Numbered from the stretch's first letter, positions 33,422 through 43,025 are shown. The stretch is 64,000 nucleotides of DNA from Maritalea mobilis (GCF_004363175.1 NZ_SNYR01000004.1:88632-152631), one strand, 5' to 3'. Translations and numbers: made by a program. Notes: generated by a model from the sequence alone, not told the origin.

Positions 33422-35444
33422 CTGCCGCTCTTAATCCCAAACTCGCCGTGGCCCCCTGGTCTACATTGTTGCGCAGGTGTAGCACGCCGCCCAAATCTTG
33501 CGCGATGGTGTAAGAAATACTCAGGCCCAACCCAGTGCCTTTGCCCACCTCTTTTGACGTGACAAAAGGCTCAAAAATATCATGCTCTAATTGCGGAATG
33601 CCCGCGCCATTATCGATCACATCAATCATAACAAATTCGCCTTCAGGTCTGCCGATGATCTGGATGCTACCACTTTTTCGATTGGCTTCAGTAATGGCAT
33701 CAATGGCGTTTGAAATAAGGTTCACCAGCACTTGCTCCACCAACAGCGGGTCACCACGTACCTGCCGCTTCAGACTTTTTGCGTCCCATTCAATTTTGAC
33801 ATTGGGCTGCTCGGCCAAACGTGATTGGAAAATTTCAACGGAGCGTTCCACAACAGGGGCCAAATCAATAGGTTTGATTTGATAATCCGAACGGCGGGCA
33901 AAATGCGAGAATTGCTTGACCAAAGCTGTCATCCGATCAGAAAGCCGCACGATCTTTTGCAATGGCTTTTCTAGCGTTTTCACGTCTGCCCCCTGCTCAA
34001 GCCGGGTCAAACTATTGTGCGCCGCATAGCGGGTGGCGGCGATTGGCTGGTTCAATTCGTGCGAAATGCCTGCTGACAATCGTCCAAGCGCGGCCAGCTT
34101 TCCGGCCTGCACCAGTTCCACTTGCGTTTGCTGCAATTTCTTGTTGGTGCGTTCGCGCTCCTCAATTTCTTTTTGCAAACGATTGAGAGTTTCTTCCCGT
34201 TCAATGACCGATTGGCGAAACACCTCAACGGCATTGCCCATGCGGCCCAGTTCGTCACTGCCTGTCATCTGCGCGGTGGGTTGATCCAGCTCACCCCGGG
34301 CGATGGCGCGCAAGGCATGGGACAGCGCTTGCAGCCGCGCCACAATGCGGCGGCGAACATAAAAAACAAGGATAAATGACATGGCCATTAACCCGATTAG
34401 GGAAAGCAGCACAATTTGAACGCTGGCATTTTGCATGCCAACAATCGCAGCATCGGCCACACTGATTGCAGTTGCGCGGCGTTGTTCGCCGGTTTCAGAA
34501 AGTTCTTTTTGGAACTGGGAAAGGCTTTGCTGGGCAGCAGCGAGTTCGAGCAAAACTTGCTGGCGGGTTTCAATCAATTGTTGCGCAATGGCGAAAACCC
34601 CTGTTTCAGCAATGGCAAGTTCGCGCAATGATTGGAGTGATTGCTCCAATGTGATCAGGCTGCTTGCATCGCCCAGCTCCTGCAATAGGCGATTGGCATG
34701 GTCCAAACTTTCGAGGGTAATATCGGCAAATTGTGCGAGGCTTTCGGCGCTTTGGGCATTGGTGCTTTGCAGCATCGCATTAATGGCAAAACTGCCCTCG
34801 CGCCCCACCTCCTGCACCAAATCGCGCTTTGCACTCTCGCTGCTCAAAAGATCAAAGGCCACCCGAAAATCATCACGGCCTTGCGAAGCTTCAATGCGCG
34901 ACACAGCATTATCGATATTGAACGAAATATCGAGCAAAAGCGGTGAGATTTCAGACTGGAAATCCGCTTGCAGCCAGCGCAAGCTGGAAGCTTTGGCGAT
35001 CAGATTTTCTTCAAGGCTGAATTGCTGGTCAGAGAAGCTCAACAACAGGCGAATATGCTCTTCAATCTCGTCGCGGGCGGACACCAATTCAGGATCGCGA
35101 ACTTGGCTGATCCGATCTGACAGGTTCGACAATTGCTGATTAAGCGTTTCCTGATAGGCAGCACGGTCTTTGCGCAAGCGTGGCTCACTGAGAATCGTGG
35201 CCTGCGCGGCCAATTCTGTAACTGCCGTGGCGACTTCATTGACCTGCACAATCTCTGGCATTTGCTGCTCCACCAGAGCAGACATATCTTGGCTGAGGGT
35301 GGTGAAGCGCCACACCGCGGCCACGGAAATGATCGCCAAAATGGCGGAAATCAGCAGGAACGATGCAAATAGCCGACCCCAAACGCTGTAGGCGCCGGGG
35401 AGAACACTGAAAAAGCGATCTTTGAGTGAAGCCACCTCACTCAT
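33414..35444 (-). CDS. pgtB: Membrane sensor histidine kinase, PgtB-like
   Basis: 676 residues: a transmembrane helix at about 20-45, a long helical periplasmic domain (about 46-345), a second helix (about 346-370), then HAMP (RRRIVARLQALSHALRAIAR). A coiled coil leads to the H-box GISHELNQPIA (His462). The ATPase has N-box NLISNAIDA, G1 DNGAGIP, and G2 GKGTGLGLS. No PAS domain is evident. The large all-helical periplasmic domain fits direct contact with a periplasmic protein. The 4-nt overlap with the PgtC-like gene and 8-nt overlap with the regulator make one transcriptional unit. Confidence 0.87.
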   Translation of the reverse strand: MSEVASLKDRFFSVLPGAYSVWGRLFASFLLISAILAIISVAAVWRFTTLSQDMSALVEQQMPEIVQVNEVATAVTELAAQATILSEPRLRKDRAAYQETLNQQLSNLSDRISQVRDPELVSARDEIEEHIRLLLSFSDQQFSLEENLIAKASSLRWLQADFQSEISPLLLDISFNIDNAVSRIEASQGRDDFRVAFDLLSSESAKRDLVQEVGREGSFAINAMLQSTNAQSAESLAQFADITLESLDHANRLLQELGDASSLITLEQSLQSLRELAIAETGVFAIAQQLIETRQQVLLELAAAQQSLSQFQKELSETGEQRRATAISVADAAIVGMQNASVQIVLLSLIGLMAMSFILVFYVRRRIVARLQALSHALRAIARGELDQPTAQMTGSDELGRMGNAVEVFRQSVIEREETLNRLQKEIEERERTNKKLQQTQVELVQAGKLAALGRLSAGISHELNQPIAATRYAAHNSLTRLEQGADVKTLEKPLQKIVRLSDRMTALVKQFSHFARRSDYQIKPIDLAPVVERSVEIFQSRLAEQPNVKIEWDAKSLKRQVRGDPLLVEQVLVNLISNAIDAITEANRKSGSIQIIGRPEGEFVMIDVIDNGAGIPQLEHDIFEPFVTSKEVGKGTGLGLSISYTIAQDLGGVLHLRNNVDQGATASLGLRAADE

Positions 35445-36682
35445 TTTCTGATCTCGCGCAGTTCATTTTCTGCCATATTGAGCAGCATTTCCGCTTGGGA
35501 TTGCCACCGCACCTGAAACTTCTTTTGCTCCGCGGTCATGGGGGCATAGCGGTTGCCCGGCCCCGGCATGGGGCTTGGCTGCATAATCGCCACCTCATGC
35601 TCTTCAATCGGCATGGTCAGCAGATAAGTTTTGGCGAGATCAAGCTTGTTCCGATGCGCTTTGGCCAGTTCAGGATCGGCTTCAATGTCGCGAATATCGC
35701 GCCAAATGGCCCGACGGCGACCAAACTGATTGGTGATAAATTGATCAAATATCTCATTCACCATCCAATAGCGGCGGGCAGCCAATTCGGGGTCATATGC
35801 GGCCCAGCTTAACCGCAAAGCGGCGTTCAACGCGGGGTATTTCTCGTAAGACAGGGTTTTGCGCAATTCCGCATCTATTGGCACCCGGTTGATGTTGGGC
35901 GTGAGCAGAATTTTCTGCCCCTCTGGCGAAAGCACAAAATCAATAAACCGATCGGCCAGATCTGGTGCGCCACCGCCACGCAGTTTGGCGATGCGCCCGG
36001 GCACCAACATGACCGGACGCCCATATTGAAAGCTCAGTTCTTCCTCAGAAATGGCGAGAAAATCGATGTTTAAGCCAATCTCAAACCGTTCAGATTTCAG
36101 ACCATCAATCACCCCAAAGCTGCGCGACGTGATGGTGGCGAAATTGGCGCTTAGTTGCAGCACATATTGCCACCCATCTTCCCAGCCCCGATCTTGCAAA
36201 AATTGTTCGACGATTAGATGGGTGGTGCCTGAACGTGAAGGCCGCGCAATGCCGATACGGCCATCAAACCGGGGCTCAAGCAATGTGTTCCAACTGCTTG
36301 GCACCTTGCTCAAACGGTCAGTTTTCCAGCTCCAACCAACCGAAGACAGCGCAAAATCATGATGCTTTTTGCCCTTATAGGGCGCGAGATGATCAAAATC
36401 GACCAGCATGTCAAAGGCTTCAGGCGATGACGCCCAGAAAAGATCAAATTTACGACCATTGCCCAAAGCGACTTCGCCCAGAGCATGGTTGGTATTTTTA
36501 TTGAGCACCAGCACATCAATATCAGGATTTTCGCGCTCGAAACCTTCCACAAACGGGCCAAAAACCCGTTCGGACATTGAGGTTAAAACCCGTAATTGCT
36601 GAGATTTTTCTTGCGCGTAAACTGGCACCACCGCGCCAATCATAACGATCAGCAAAGCAGCACAAAGCATTCGATTGATCAT
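35441..36682 (-). CDS. pgtC: Periplasmic sensor binding protein, PgtC-like
   Basis: 413 residues with a signal peptide (MINRMLCAALLIVMIGAVVP, cleavage near VYA-QE). It contains the PSRSGTTHLIVEQFLQDRGW, NFATITSRSFGVIDG and INRVPIDAELRK blocks shared with the importer's binding protein at 30.6 kb. GAGGAG ends 5 nt before the ATG at 36682, which settles the start; the frame runs on upstream without a ribosome site. PgtC in Salmonella is the periplasmic partner that regulates the PgtB kinase. The same role is inferred here, with the importer copy doing transport. Confidence 0.84.
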   Translation of the reverse strand: MINRMLCAALLIVMIGAVVPVYAQEKSQQLRVLTSMSERVFGPFVEGFERENPDIDVLVLNKNTNHALGEVALGNGRKFDLFWASSPEAFDMLVDFDHLAPYKGKKHHDFALSSVGWSWKTDRLSKVPSSWNTLLEPRFDGRIGIARPSRSGTTHLIVEQFLQDRGWEDGWQYVLQLSANFATITSRSFGVIDGLKSERFEIGLNIDFLAISEEELSFQYGRPVMLVPGRIAKLRGGGAPDLADRFIDFVLSPEGQKILLTPNINRVPIDAELRKTLSYEKYPALNAALRLSWAAYDPELAARRYWMVNEIFDQFITNQFGRRRAIWRDIRDIEADPELAKAHRNKLDLAKTYLLTMPIEEHEVAIMQPSPMPGPGNRYAPMTAEQKKFQVRWQSQAEMLLNMAENELREIRK

Positions 36683-36753
36683 GTTTCTCCTCACCCGAGG
36701 ATCAACAAATACAATAATAATATGTGCCAAGGCAAATGGTTACATTGCGCGAC

Positions 36754-37632
36754 TTATGCACACAGGGCGCCAAAAAGTGGACTGTCGCCACCCAAATGTG
36801 CGGGCAGAATTTCTGGCTGAAACAGCGCGGGTTCATTTTGCAAATGATTGATGATCAACTCAATATAGCCATCGGCTAGGCCAATTGATCCGCCAATTGC
36901 CACGCGCTCCAAGCCAAAAATGCTGGTCAGGTCTGCGATTTGGATGGCGATGGCTTCTGCGGCGCGGTTGATGATTTCGCTGGCCCAAATGTGGCCTTCA
37001 AGATGCGCTTGAAAAACCTGTTTTGCGTCATAATCTGAATGACCAGCTTCAGCGGCCAATTGTGCGATGGCGCGGCCACCGGCGATGCTTTCCACTGTGC
37101 CAAAACGCCCGCTGCCGCATTTGGCATTGCCTAAGGGAGAGCGCATAAAGCCGATATGACCTGCTAAACCGTTTGGGCTGGTGATTGGATGGCCATTAAG
37201 CACGATGCCGCCGCCAACACCGGTTGAAATGGTGATATAGCCAAATGCGCTTACGCCCTGCCCTGCCCCGAAATGGGCTTCGCCACAGGCGGCAGCGGTT
37301 GCGTCATTTATGATGGTGATGTTTTGCCCAAAGCGGACCCGCAAGGCGTTGCGCACATCAATATTTTTGATTTTGGGCAAGGTGCCGCCATTGACTGCGG
37401 ACCAATGTCCAGCCTGATCAATTCGGCCCGTGAGGGCGACGCCCAAGCGATCATTTTGCTGAAAACCCAATTGGTTGAGCAGCTCGCCTATGCCATTGCA
37501 CAAATCGCCAAAAGGCGCACTTGCTTGGGTGGGCATTTGCACTTTGTCGACCAATTTGTTGGCCTCAAATCGCGCGGCGGCGAGCTTGGTGCCGCCAAGA
37601 TCTATGGCGAATCCATTCAGCATTTTAGCCAT
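36754..37632 (-). CDS. nanK: ROK-family kinase, N-acetylmannosamine kinase-like
   Basis: 292 residues. ATP-binding FAIDLGGTK (about 7-15), catalytic Asp in IINDATAAACGE, the sugar-contact region ISTGVGGGIVLNG, and AGHIGFMRSPLGNAKCGSGR, where the ROK zinc site (normally a Cys cluster) is reduced to one Cys. It would phosphorylate ManNAc to ManNAc-6-P in sialic acid catabolism. The start at 37632 (GAGG upstream) overlaps the epimerase stop by 8 nt. Confidence 0.83.
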   Translation of the reverse strand: MAKMLNGFAIDLGGTKLAAARFEANKLVDKVQMPTQASAPFGDLCNGIGELLNQLGFQQNDRLGVALTGRIDQAGHWSAVNGGTLPKIKNIDVRNALRVRFGQNITIINDATAAACGEAHFGAGQGVSAFGYITISTGVGGGIVLNGHPITSPNGLAGHIGFMRSPLGNAKCGSGRFGTVESIAGGRAIAQLAAEAGHSDYDAKQVFQAHLEGHIWASEIINRAAEAIAIQIADLTSIFGLERVAIGGSIGLADGYIELIINHLQNEPALFQPEILPAHLGGDSPLFGALCA

Positions 37633-38299
37633 TTGGGGCCTCAGCACAAAACCAACTGGTCATGATTTCTAATCGGGTCAAGGCAGTGCCAACGGTCACG
37701 GCATCTGCCCCGTGCACAAAGCCTTCGCGGACGCGGTCGGGGCTGGAATATCGCCCTTCTGCCATGGTGAACAAGCCAAGCTGTTTGAGCTGCCGCACCA
37801 TAAAATAGTCGGGCATATCTTCATCTGTGGCCGTGGGGGCGTCGACATATCCCGATAGGGTTGAGCCCAAAATCTGGGCGCCTTCGGTGACCGCGCGTTC
37901 TGCATCGACCAAGCTGCTGCAATCTGCCATGGGCAGCTTGCCCAGCGCAGTGATGGCGACGGCCAACTCGCTTGTTGAAAGCGGGCGCGGGCGGTTTGTG
38001 CCGTCATAGGCAATCACATCTGCGCCTGCGTCAGCCAAGGCTTCCACATCTTCCAAATAGGGCGTGATGCGCACGTCGCTGTCTGGCAAGTCGCGTTTTA
38101 CAATGCCGATGATCGGCACGGAAATATGTGGTCGCGTGGCCCACACCTTGTCAGCGCCTTCAATCCGCACCGCCTTTGCGCCGCCCGCCACCGCGGCTTG
38201 CGCCATGGCGGCGACAATATGCGGCTGATCCATTGGCCCATGGTCAACCGGCTGGCAGGATACGACAATCCCGCCGCGCATCTGGTCTAAAATAGACAT
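37625..38299 (-). CDS. nanE: N-acetylmannosamine-6-phosphate 2-epimerase
   Basis: A 224-residue TIM barrel with MRGGIVVSCQP at the N-terminus, the catalytic Lys region PIIGIVKRD, DVIAYDGTNRPRP, DCSS, and the C-terminal phosphate loop (AVTVGTALTRLE). It converts ManNAc-6-P to GlcNAc-6-P. Its neighbours NanK, NanA-like and TRAP transporter genes confirm the context. It begins 3 nt after the TRAP large-subunit stop. Confidence 0.92.
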   Translation of the reverse strand: MSILDQMRGGIVVSCQPVDHGPMDQPHIVAAMAQAAVAGGAKAVRIEGADKVWATRPHISVPIIGIVKRDLPDSDVRITPYLEDVEALADAGADVIAYDGTNRPRPLSTSELAVAITALGKLPMADCSSLVDAERAVTEGAQILGSTLSGYVDAPTATDEDMPDYFMVRQLKQLGLFTMAEGRYSSPDRVREGFVHGADAVTVGTALTRLEIMTSWFCAEAPNG

Positions 38300-38302
38300 G
38301 TT

Positions 38303-39577
38303 TTACCCCATTAAGTTTGGCAGGCCGGTGGCCAATACGGGGAATATACACACCAAAATCAACACAATTATGGGCGGCAACAGCCAAGGCAAAATTGATT
38401 TCGCCAATTTGAGATATGGAATATTGCCCACCTGCGCCACGACGAATAGGGCCATGCCCATGGGCGGCGTGAGGATTGAAATCATCAAATTGAGCACGAT
38501 GATGATGCCGAAATGGACCGGATCAATGCCGAAACTGATGGCGATGGGCACCAAAATGGGCACAACGATCAACAAGATCGCCAAGCTTTCTACCAAGCAG
38601 CCCAAGACAAAAATCATCAAATTGACGGCTATCAAAAAGCTGATTGGGTCGTTGGCAATTGAAAGGAACAATTGGGCGATTTGCTGCGGGGCTTGCTCGC
38701 GGGCGAGCACATAACCCAGCAGGCTAACCCCGGCAATGATGGTTGCAATGCCAGCCGAGGTGGCGGTGGTTTCGTAAAGCGCGTTCCACAACCGTTTAAT
38801 GGTCAATTCGCGATAAAAAATCATATCGATCAAGATTGCATAAACAACGGTAATCGCGGCGGCTTCGGTAGGGCTGAAATAGCCGGAGAAGATGCCGCCG
38901 ACAATCACCACGGGGGTAAGCAAAGCAGGCAAGGATTTGATGAAAAGCGTGCCGATTTCACCATAGCTTTTGCGTGGATCTGTGGGGTAAGCGCGGCGCT
39001 TTGCCATGAAATAGACCATGACCATCAAGGCGATGGCGCACATCACGCCCGGCACAATGCCACCCAAGAACAATTGGCCAATGGACGTGTTGGACACAAC
39101 GCCATAAAGCACCATGGTGATCGACGGTGGCACCAAGGGACCGATCATCGAAGAGGCAGCAGTGACTGAACCGGCAAATTCTTCATCATAGCCAGCGTCA
39201 CGCATCGCTTCGATTTCCATTTTGCCCAAGCCGCCTGCGTCAGCCAAGGCCGAGCCGGACATGCCAGAGAAAAACAAGGACGCCAGCACATTCACATGGC
39301 CCAAGCCGCCTGTGATGTGGCCTACCAAGGCGCGCGCAAAGCCGAACAAATGATGGGTAATGCGCGAAGAATTGAGAATAGCAGCAGCCAAAATAAACAG
39401 CGGTACCGCAAGCATGGGGAAGCTGTTTAGCCCATCCACCATGCGCTGCACGGCGAAGGTGAGGCCCATGCCGGTATAATAAAAATAACCCATGGAAACG
39501 AAAATCATGGCGATGCCAATGGGCACGCCCACCAACACCATCAACAGCCAAGCAAGGCCAATAATGCTCAAAATCAT
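38303..39577 (-). CDS. TRAP transporter large membrane subunit (DctM/SiaM type)
   Basis: 424 residues with 11-12 hydrophobic helices, SALADAGGLG, MIGPLVPPSI and IFSGYFSPTEAAA signatures of the DctM family. It is the sodium-coupled transport subunit for the sialic acid binding protein encoded upstream. It overlaps the small-subunit gene by 4 nt. Confidence 0.93.
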   Translation of the reverse strand: MILSIIGLAWLLMVLVGVPIGIAMIFVSMGYFYYTGMGLTFAVQRMVDGLNSFPMLAVPLFILAAAILNSSRITHHLFGFARALVGHITGGLGHVNVLASLFFSGMSGSALADAGGLGKMEIEAMRDAGYDEEFAGSVTAASSMIGPLVPPSITMVLYGVVSNTSIGQLFLGGIVPGVMCAIALMVMVYFMAKRRAYPTDPRKSYGEIGTLFIKSLPALLTPVVIVGGIFSGYFSPTEAAAITVVYAILIDMIFYRELTIKRLWNALYETTATSAGIATIIAGVSLLGYVLAREQAPQQIAQLFLSIANDPISFLIAVNLMIFVLGCLVESLAILLIVVPILVPIAISFGIDPVHFGIIIVLNLMISILTPPMGMALFVVAQVGNIPYLKLAKSILPWLLPPIIVLILVCIFPVLATGLPNLMG

Positions 39578-40053
39578 TGGTTTTCTCCCTTAGCTTTCAA
39601 GCTTTGCACCTGTTGCCAAACCCGTTGGGCAATGCGGAACAGCACAAAGAAAGACGCCACAAAGGCAGAGGCATACAGCAAGGCATCACTTGTAGGCAGG
39701 GTTACGCTTTCATTGCGCCAAGTGCGCAGAATGGTTTTGTACCCAATAAAGCTGAGATGCACCATGATGCCGAAATAAGCGAGGTCGATGAGCAAATAGA
39801 GAATGGCCTGCACTTTGGCGGCGAGCATTTCGGCCAAAAAACCCATTTTGAGTTGGGCATTTTGTCGTTCGACTTCGGGGATCGCGAAAAACGCCATCCA
39901 CACCCAAAGCCAACGGGCCACTTCCTCGGTCCAAACCGGGCCGACAACCAAATTGGTTCGCCCCAGAATTTGCAACAGCACCACCATGATCAGCGCCACA
40001 AACAAAAGTGTCGCGATGGTGCCTTCCAAACTATATTTGCGCTCAACGTTCAT
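39574..40053 (-). CDS. TRAP transporter small membrane subunit (DctQ/SiaQ type)
   Basis: 159 residues, four helices, with the family feature of a Trp/Arg-rich segment after helix 2 (EEVARWLWVWMAFF). It partners the DctM-type subunit. It lies 77 nt after the binding-protein stop, with a stem-loop in the gap. Confidence 0.9.
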   Translation of the reverse strand: MNVERKYSLEGTIATLLFVALIMVVLLQILGRTNLVVGPVWTEEVARWLWVWMAFFAIPEVERQNAQLKMGFLAEMLAAKVQAILYLLIDLAYFGIMVHLSFIGYKTILRTWRNESVTLPTSDALLYASAFVASFFVLFRIAQRVWQQVQSLKAKGENQ

Positions 40054-40071
40054 AGGTTCTCGCTTTAGGTT

Positions 40072-40099
40072 TTGGGGGCAAGGCTGCCCTCACCCCCAA
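40072..40099 (-). other. Intercistronic hairpin after the sialic acid binding protein gene
   Basis: TTGGGGG and CCCCCAA form a 7-bp stem with a 14-nt loop between binding protein (stop 40131) and small subunit (start 40053). It probably sets a higher binding-protein level. Confidence 0.55.
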
Positions 40100-40130
40100 T
40101 CAAGGCATTTAAGGAGTTGTGATGGACTGA

Positions 40131-41093
40131 CTAGTTTCCGATCACTTTTGCAATGGCGCCTTCACCAAACTCAGCTTCAAGTTCGTCATAATAAGGCTTC
40201 ATCGCCGCGCGGAATGGTGCCAAATCTGGCTCCGTAACGGTCAGGCCTTTTTCCTTAAAGCTGCCGATCAAGTTCGCTTCAGCTTCAAATGTTATGTCGT
40301 TCGACACTTTGCCGCCCGCCATGATGGCTTCTTCAACCCAGGCTTTTTCCTGATCGCTGAGACCGTTCCATTTGTCGGCAGAAATTTGGATCGCCGCTGA
40401 GGCTACAAAGTGGTTGGTCAAGGCGATATAATCTTGCACTTCATAGAATTTCATCGCGTCAATGGTCGGCAATGGGTTTTCTTGCGCGTCAACCTGATTG
40501 GTTTGCAGGGCCAAATAAACCTCTTGGAAAGCCACAGGCGCAGGCGTTGCGCCTACATTTTCAGCATAGGCAATCAGGAATGGCACATTCGGTGTGCGCA
40601 TCCGCAACCCAGCCATATCTTCAATTGAATCGATCTGCTTGTTCGATGTGGTTTGACGGGTGCCATAATACCAAACGTCCAAAAGCTTCACGCCTTCATC
40701 TTGGAATTTGACATCCATTTCCTGGCCCCAAGGCCCGGCAATGATTTCTTTCAGGTGCGCATAGTCTTTGACCACATAAGGCGCGCCGATCAGCTTCAGC
40801 TCTGGAATGATGTAGCTCATGTCTGGATAGCCAGTCATCACCATATCAAGCTCGCCAGCCTGCACTTGTGCCACCATGGCTTTAAAATCGCCCAATGTGG
40901 CGGATGGGAAAAGCTTTACGCTCATCTCGCCGCCAGAAATCTCTTCCAGCTTTTCTTTAAATGCCGCTGCACCTTGATAGACATTTGAGACTTCATTGTC
41001 TTGCATGCCAAATGTCAGTTCTGCCGCTTGCACACTCGTCGTTGCCAACAAAATCGCGGTCAAACCGCTCAATGTTTTGGTCGTGATGTTCAT
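40131..41093 (-). CDS. siaP: TRAP periplasmic binding protein, sialic-acid type
   Basis: 320 residues: signal peptide MNITTKTLSGLTAILLATTS up to VQA-AELTF, then a DctP fold with the conserved Arg region LRMRTPNVPFLIAYAENVGA and VYLALQTNQVDAQENPLPTI. GGAGGAAATTG precedes the ATG at 41093; the upstream extension in the frame is not credible. Sialic acid as ligand is inferred from the nanA/nanE/nanK context, not from binding residues alone. Confidence 0.87.
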   Translation of the reverse strand: MNITTKTLSGLTAILLATTSVQAAELTFGMQDNEVSNVYQGAAAFKEKLEEISGGEMSVKLFPSATLGDFKAMVAQVQAGELDMVMTGYPDMSYIIPELKLIGAPYVVKDYAHLKEIIAGPWGQEMDVKFQDEGVKLLDVWYYGTRQTTSNKQIDSIEDMAGLRMRTPNVPFLIAYAENVGATPAPVAFQEVYLALQTNQVDAQENPLPTIDAMKFYEVQDYIALTNHFVASAAIQISADKWNGLSDQEKAWVEEAIMAGGKVSNDITFEAEANLIGSFKEKGLTVTEPDLAPFRAAMKPYYDELEAEFGEGAIAKVIGN

Positions 41094-41114
41094 CAATTTC
41101 CTCCATTTATGATG

Positions 41115-41139
41115 ATTGGCAAAGACGGTGTTTGCCAAT
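41115..41139. other. Inverted repeat between the GntR gene and siaP
   Basis: ATTGGCAAA and TTTGCCAAT (9 bp, perfect) flank a 7-nt loop, 22 nt before the siaP start. It may be an mRNA hairpin or a second regulatory site. Confidence 0.5.
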
Positions 41140-41141
41140 TT

Positions 41142-41906
41142 TTAGGTCAGCCCTTTGGCTGCCAATTCTGTTTGATGGTCGTTTAAGGTGGTTTGGGGCA
41201 CGCTTAGCCGCGCGCGATAAGATCGGGCCAAATGCCGATCTGTAATGTTGGTGGCGGTTACCACATCGCCATCCAAAATTGCCTGATAAATGGCCCGATG
41301 CTCTTCATAGGCCATCATGTCATAGCGTTTAGGATCATCCGTTGGGGCACGACCAGCGAGCAAGGCGCTTACAAACATATCGTGCAGTTTCAAGATGATC
41401 GGGTTGCCGAGCACTGAAACAATGGCGCGGTGAAACGCGATGTCCGTTTCGGCAAATTGCGCCGTGCCGATAGACTTGAAATTGTCCTCAAGCGCGGCCT
41501 GCAATTTGGTGATCTGCACATTGTCAGCTTTCAATGCGGCCTCACGGGCGGCACCGGCTTCAATAAATTGGCGCATCTGCTCCAAATGTGCACCGCTTTC
41601 CGCGTCGCCCAAAATCTCTCGCAAATGCATGCCGGTGGTTTGCAAAACCGTTTGAATGGACGGGCGCATCGCACGCGGGCGACGACCAGAACCGGTTTCC
41701 ACATAGCCACGCATCTGCATTTGCGCCAGCGCTTCACGCACTGTGGGCCGTGAGGCAGAAAAGCGCTCACATAATTCGCGCTCGGTTGGGATTGCTGCAT
41801 CAAGGGCAATCACACCTTGGCGAATTTCATCGATCAAGGCATCAGCAATCACGTCGGCGGCTCGACGCTGGTCTTTTTGCTGATGTTCAATGTCCTTTAA
41901 GGCCAT
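41142..41906 (-). CDS. GntR-family (FCD) regulator of sialic acid genes
   Basis: 254 residues: HTH with ERELCERFSASRPTVREALAQ (about 45-65), wing, and FCD helical domain (about 95-235) including DIAFHRAIV and HRAIYQAILDG. NanR-like by position: first gene of the TRAP-nanE-nanK run and divergent from nanA. Its probable site is the 15-bp palindrome at 41994. Confidence 0.86.
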   Translation of the reverse strand: MALKDIEHQQKDQRRAADVIADALIDEIRQGVIALDAAIPTERELCERFSASRPTVREALAQMQMRGYVETGSGRRPRAMRPSIQTVLQTTGMHLREILGDAESGAHLEQMRQFIEAGAAREAALKADNVQITKLQAALEDNFKSIGTAQFAETDIAFHRAIVSVLGNPIILKLHDMFVSALLAGRAPTDDPKRYDMMAYEEHRAIYQAILDGDVVTATNITDRHLARSYRARLSVPQTTLNDHQTELAAKGLT

Positions 41907-41993
41907 CTATTCCTCCTAAATTGGCAATTAATGCTCTTTTAGATAAGCCGTTTGCCCATCTAGCCGCAAGCATTTGCTTTACCATTTTTTATT

Positions 41994-42008
41994 TTTGGTA
42001 TTACCAAA
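41994..42008. promoter_or_regulatory. GntR/FadR-type operator
   Basis: TTTGGTATTACCAAA is a perfect inverted repeat that fits the FadR-group consensus TNGTNNNACNA. It lies between the divergent GntR and nanA genes, so one site can control both directions. Confidence 0.78.
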
Positions 42009-42116
42009 TAAAATAATTGTCAAACTAAATTTTGTCATTTAGGAATATTTGGAATTGCAAAACCCAATTTCGCCGTTGGTCTTATGAAAAAACGGCTTTG
42101 AAAACTGGAGGATAGG

Positions 42117-43025
42117 ATGGAAACCCAATTGCGCGGCATGTTTGCCGCCCTCATCACCGCGATGAAAGACGACCAGTCTTTTTGCGCTGAACGGCAAATG
42201 CAGGTGACAAAAGCCGTGTTAAACCAAGGGCTCGATGGTCTATATGTTGGAGGCAGCAGCGGCGAATCTGGTCTGCTCAACACTCAAGAATTGTTAGACC
42301 AGCAAGAAGTGGTGGCCAACGCCGCGGCCGGTCAGGGCAAAAAGCTGATTGCCCATGTGGGTGCGCCCACTTTGCGGGATTCCATTGCCTTGGCGCAAAA
42401 CGCGGCTAAGCTGGGATATGACGGGCTTTCGGCGTTGCCACCCCATGCCTATCCCTTCACGGATGGCGAAATCATCGCCTATTATCAGGCCCTGAGCGAC
42501 GCGACAGATCTGCCGATGATCGTTTACGAAGTGCCCGTGCGCACCAATCGTCCCCTACCCTTTGGCGTGCTGAGCGAGATTTTGCAGTTGCAAAATGTTG
42601 CAGGCATCAAGTTCACATCTCACGATCTGTTCAAGTTCAGCCAACTCAAAGCGGCGCATCGCGATAAAACCTTCTATTTCGGCTTTGATGAGGTCTATCT
42701 CAGCGCGGGCGCCTTGGGCGCCGATGGTGGCATCGGGTCCACCTACAATGTGATGGGGAAGCTTTATGCAGAGTTGAATGTGGCGATTCGCAAAAGCGAT
42801 TTGCCTACGGCACAAAAATTGCAGGATATTTCCCAGCAATTTGTGACCCAATTATTAGAAATTGGGGTGTTGCCGGGCATCAAAGCGATCATGCAAGCGA
42901 GAGGCATTTCAGCTGGCCCTACGCGCGCACCATTGTGCCCGTTAAGTGCTGATTTTGAAAAAATTGCCACTCGAATGGCAAATGATCCACTTTTTTCTGA
43001 CTATTTAATCGGCCCCAATCTCTAG
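42117..43025 (+). CDS. nanA: N-acetylneuraminate lyase-like DapA-family aldolase
   Basis: A 302-residue TIM barrel. The pyruvate-carboxylate loop is YVGGSSGESGLL (GSTGE-like), the Tyr in MIVYEVPVRT (about 141) and the Schiff-base Lys in VAGIKFTS (about 163). This is family I aldolase chemistry: sialic acid to ManNAc plus pyruvate. Other DapA-family enzymes share the motifs, but the ManNAc kinase and epimerase next door support NanA. CTGGAGG precedes the ATG. Confidence 0.85.
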   Translation: METQLRGMFAALITAMKDDQSFCAERQMQVTKAVLNQGLDGLYVGGSSGESGLLNTQELLDQQEVVANAAAGQGKKLIAHVGAPTLRDSIALAQNAAKLGYDGLSALPPHAYPFTDGEIIAYYQALSDATDLPMIVYEVPVRTNRPLPFGVLSEILQLQNVAGIKFTSHDLFKFSQLKAAHRDKTFYFGFDEVYLSAGALGADGGIGSTYNVMGKLYAELNVAIRKSDLPTAQKLQDISQQFVTQLLEIGVLPGIKAIMQARGISAGPTRAPLCPLSADFEKIATRMANDPLFSDYLIGPNL

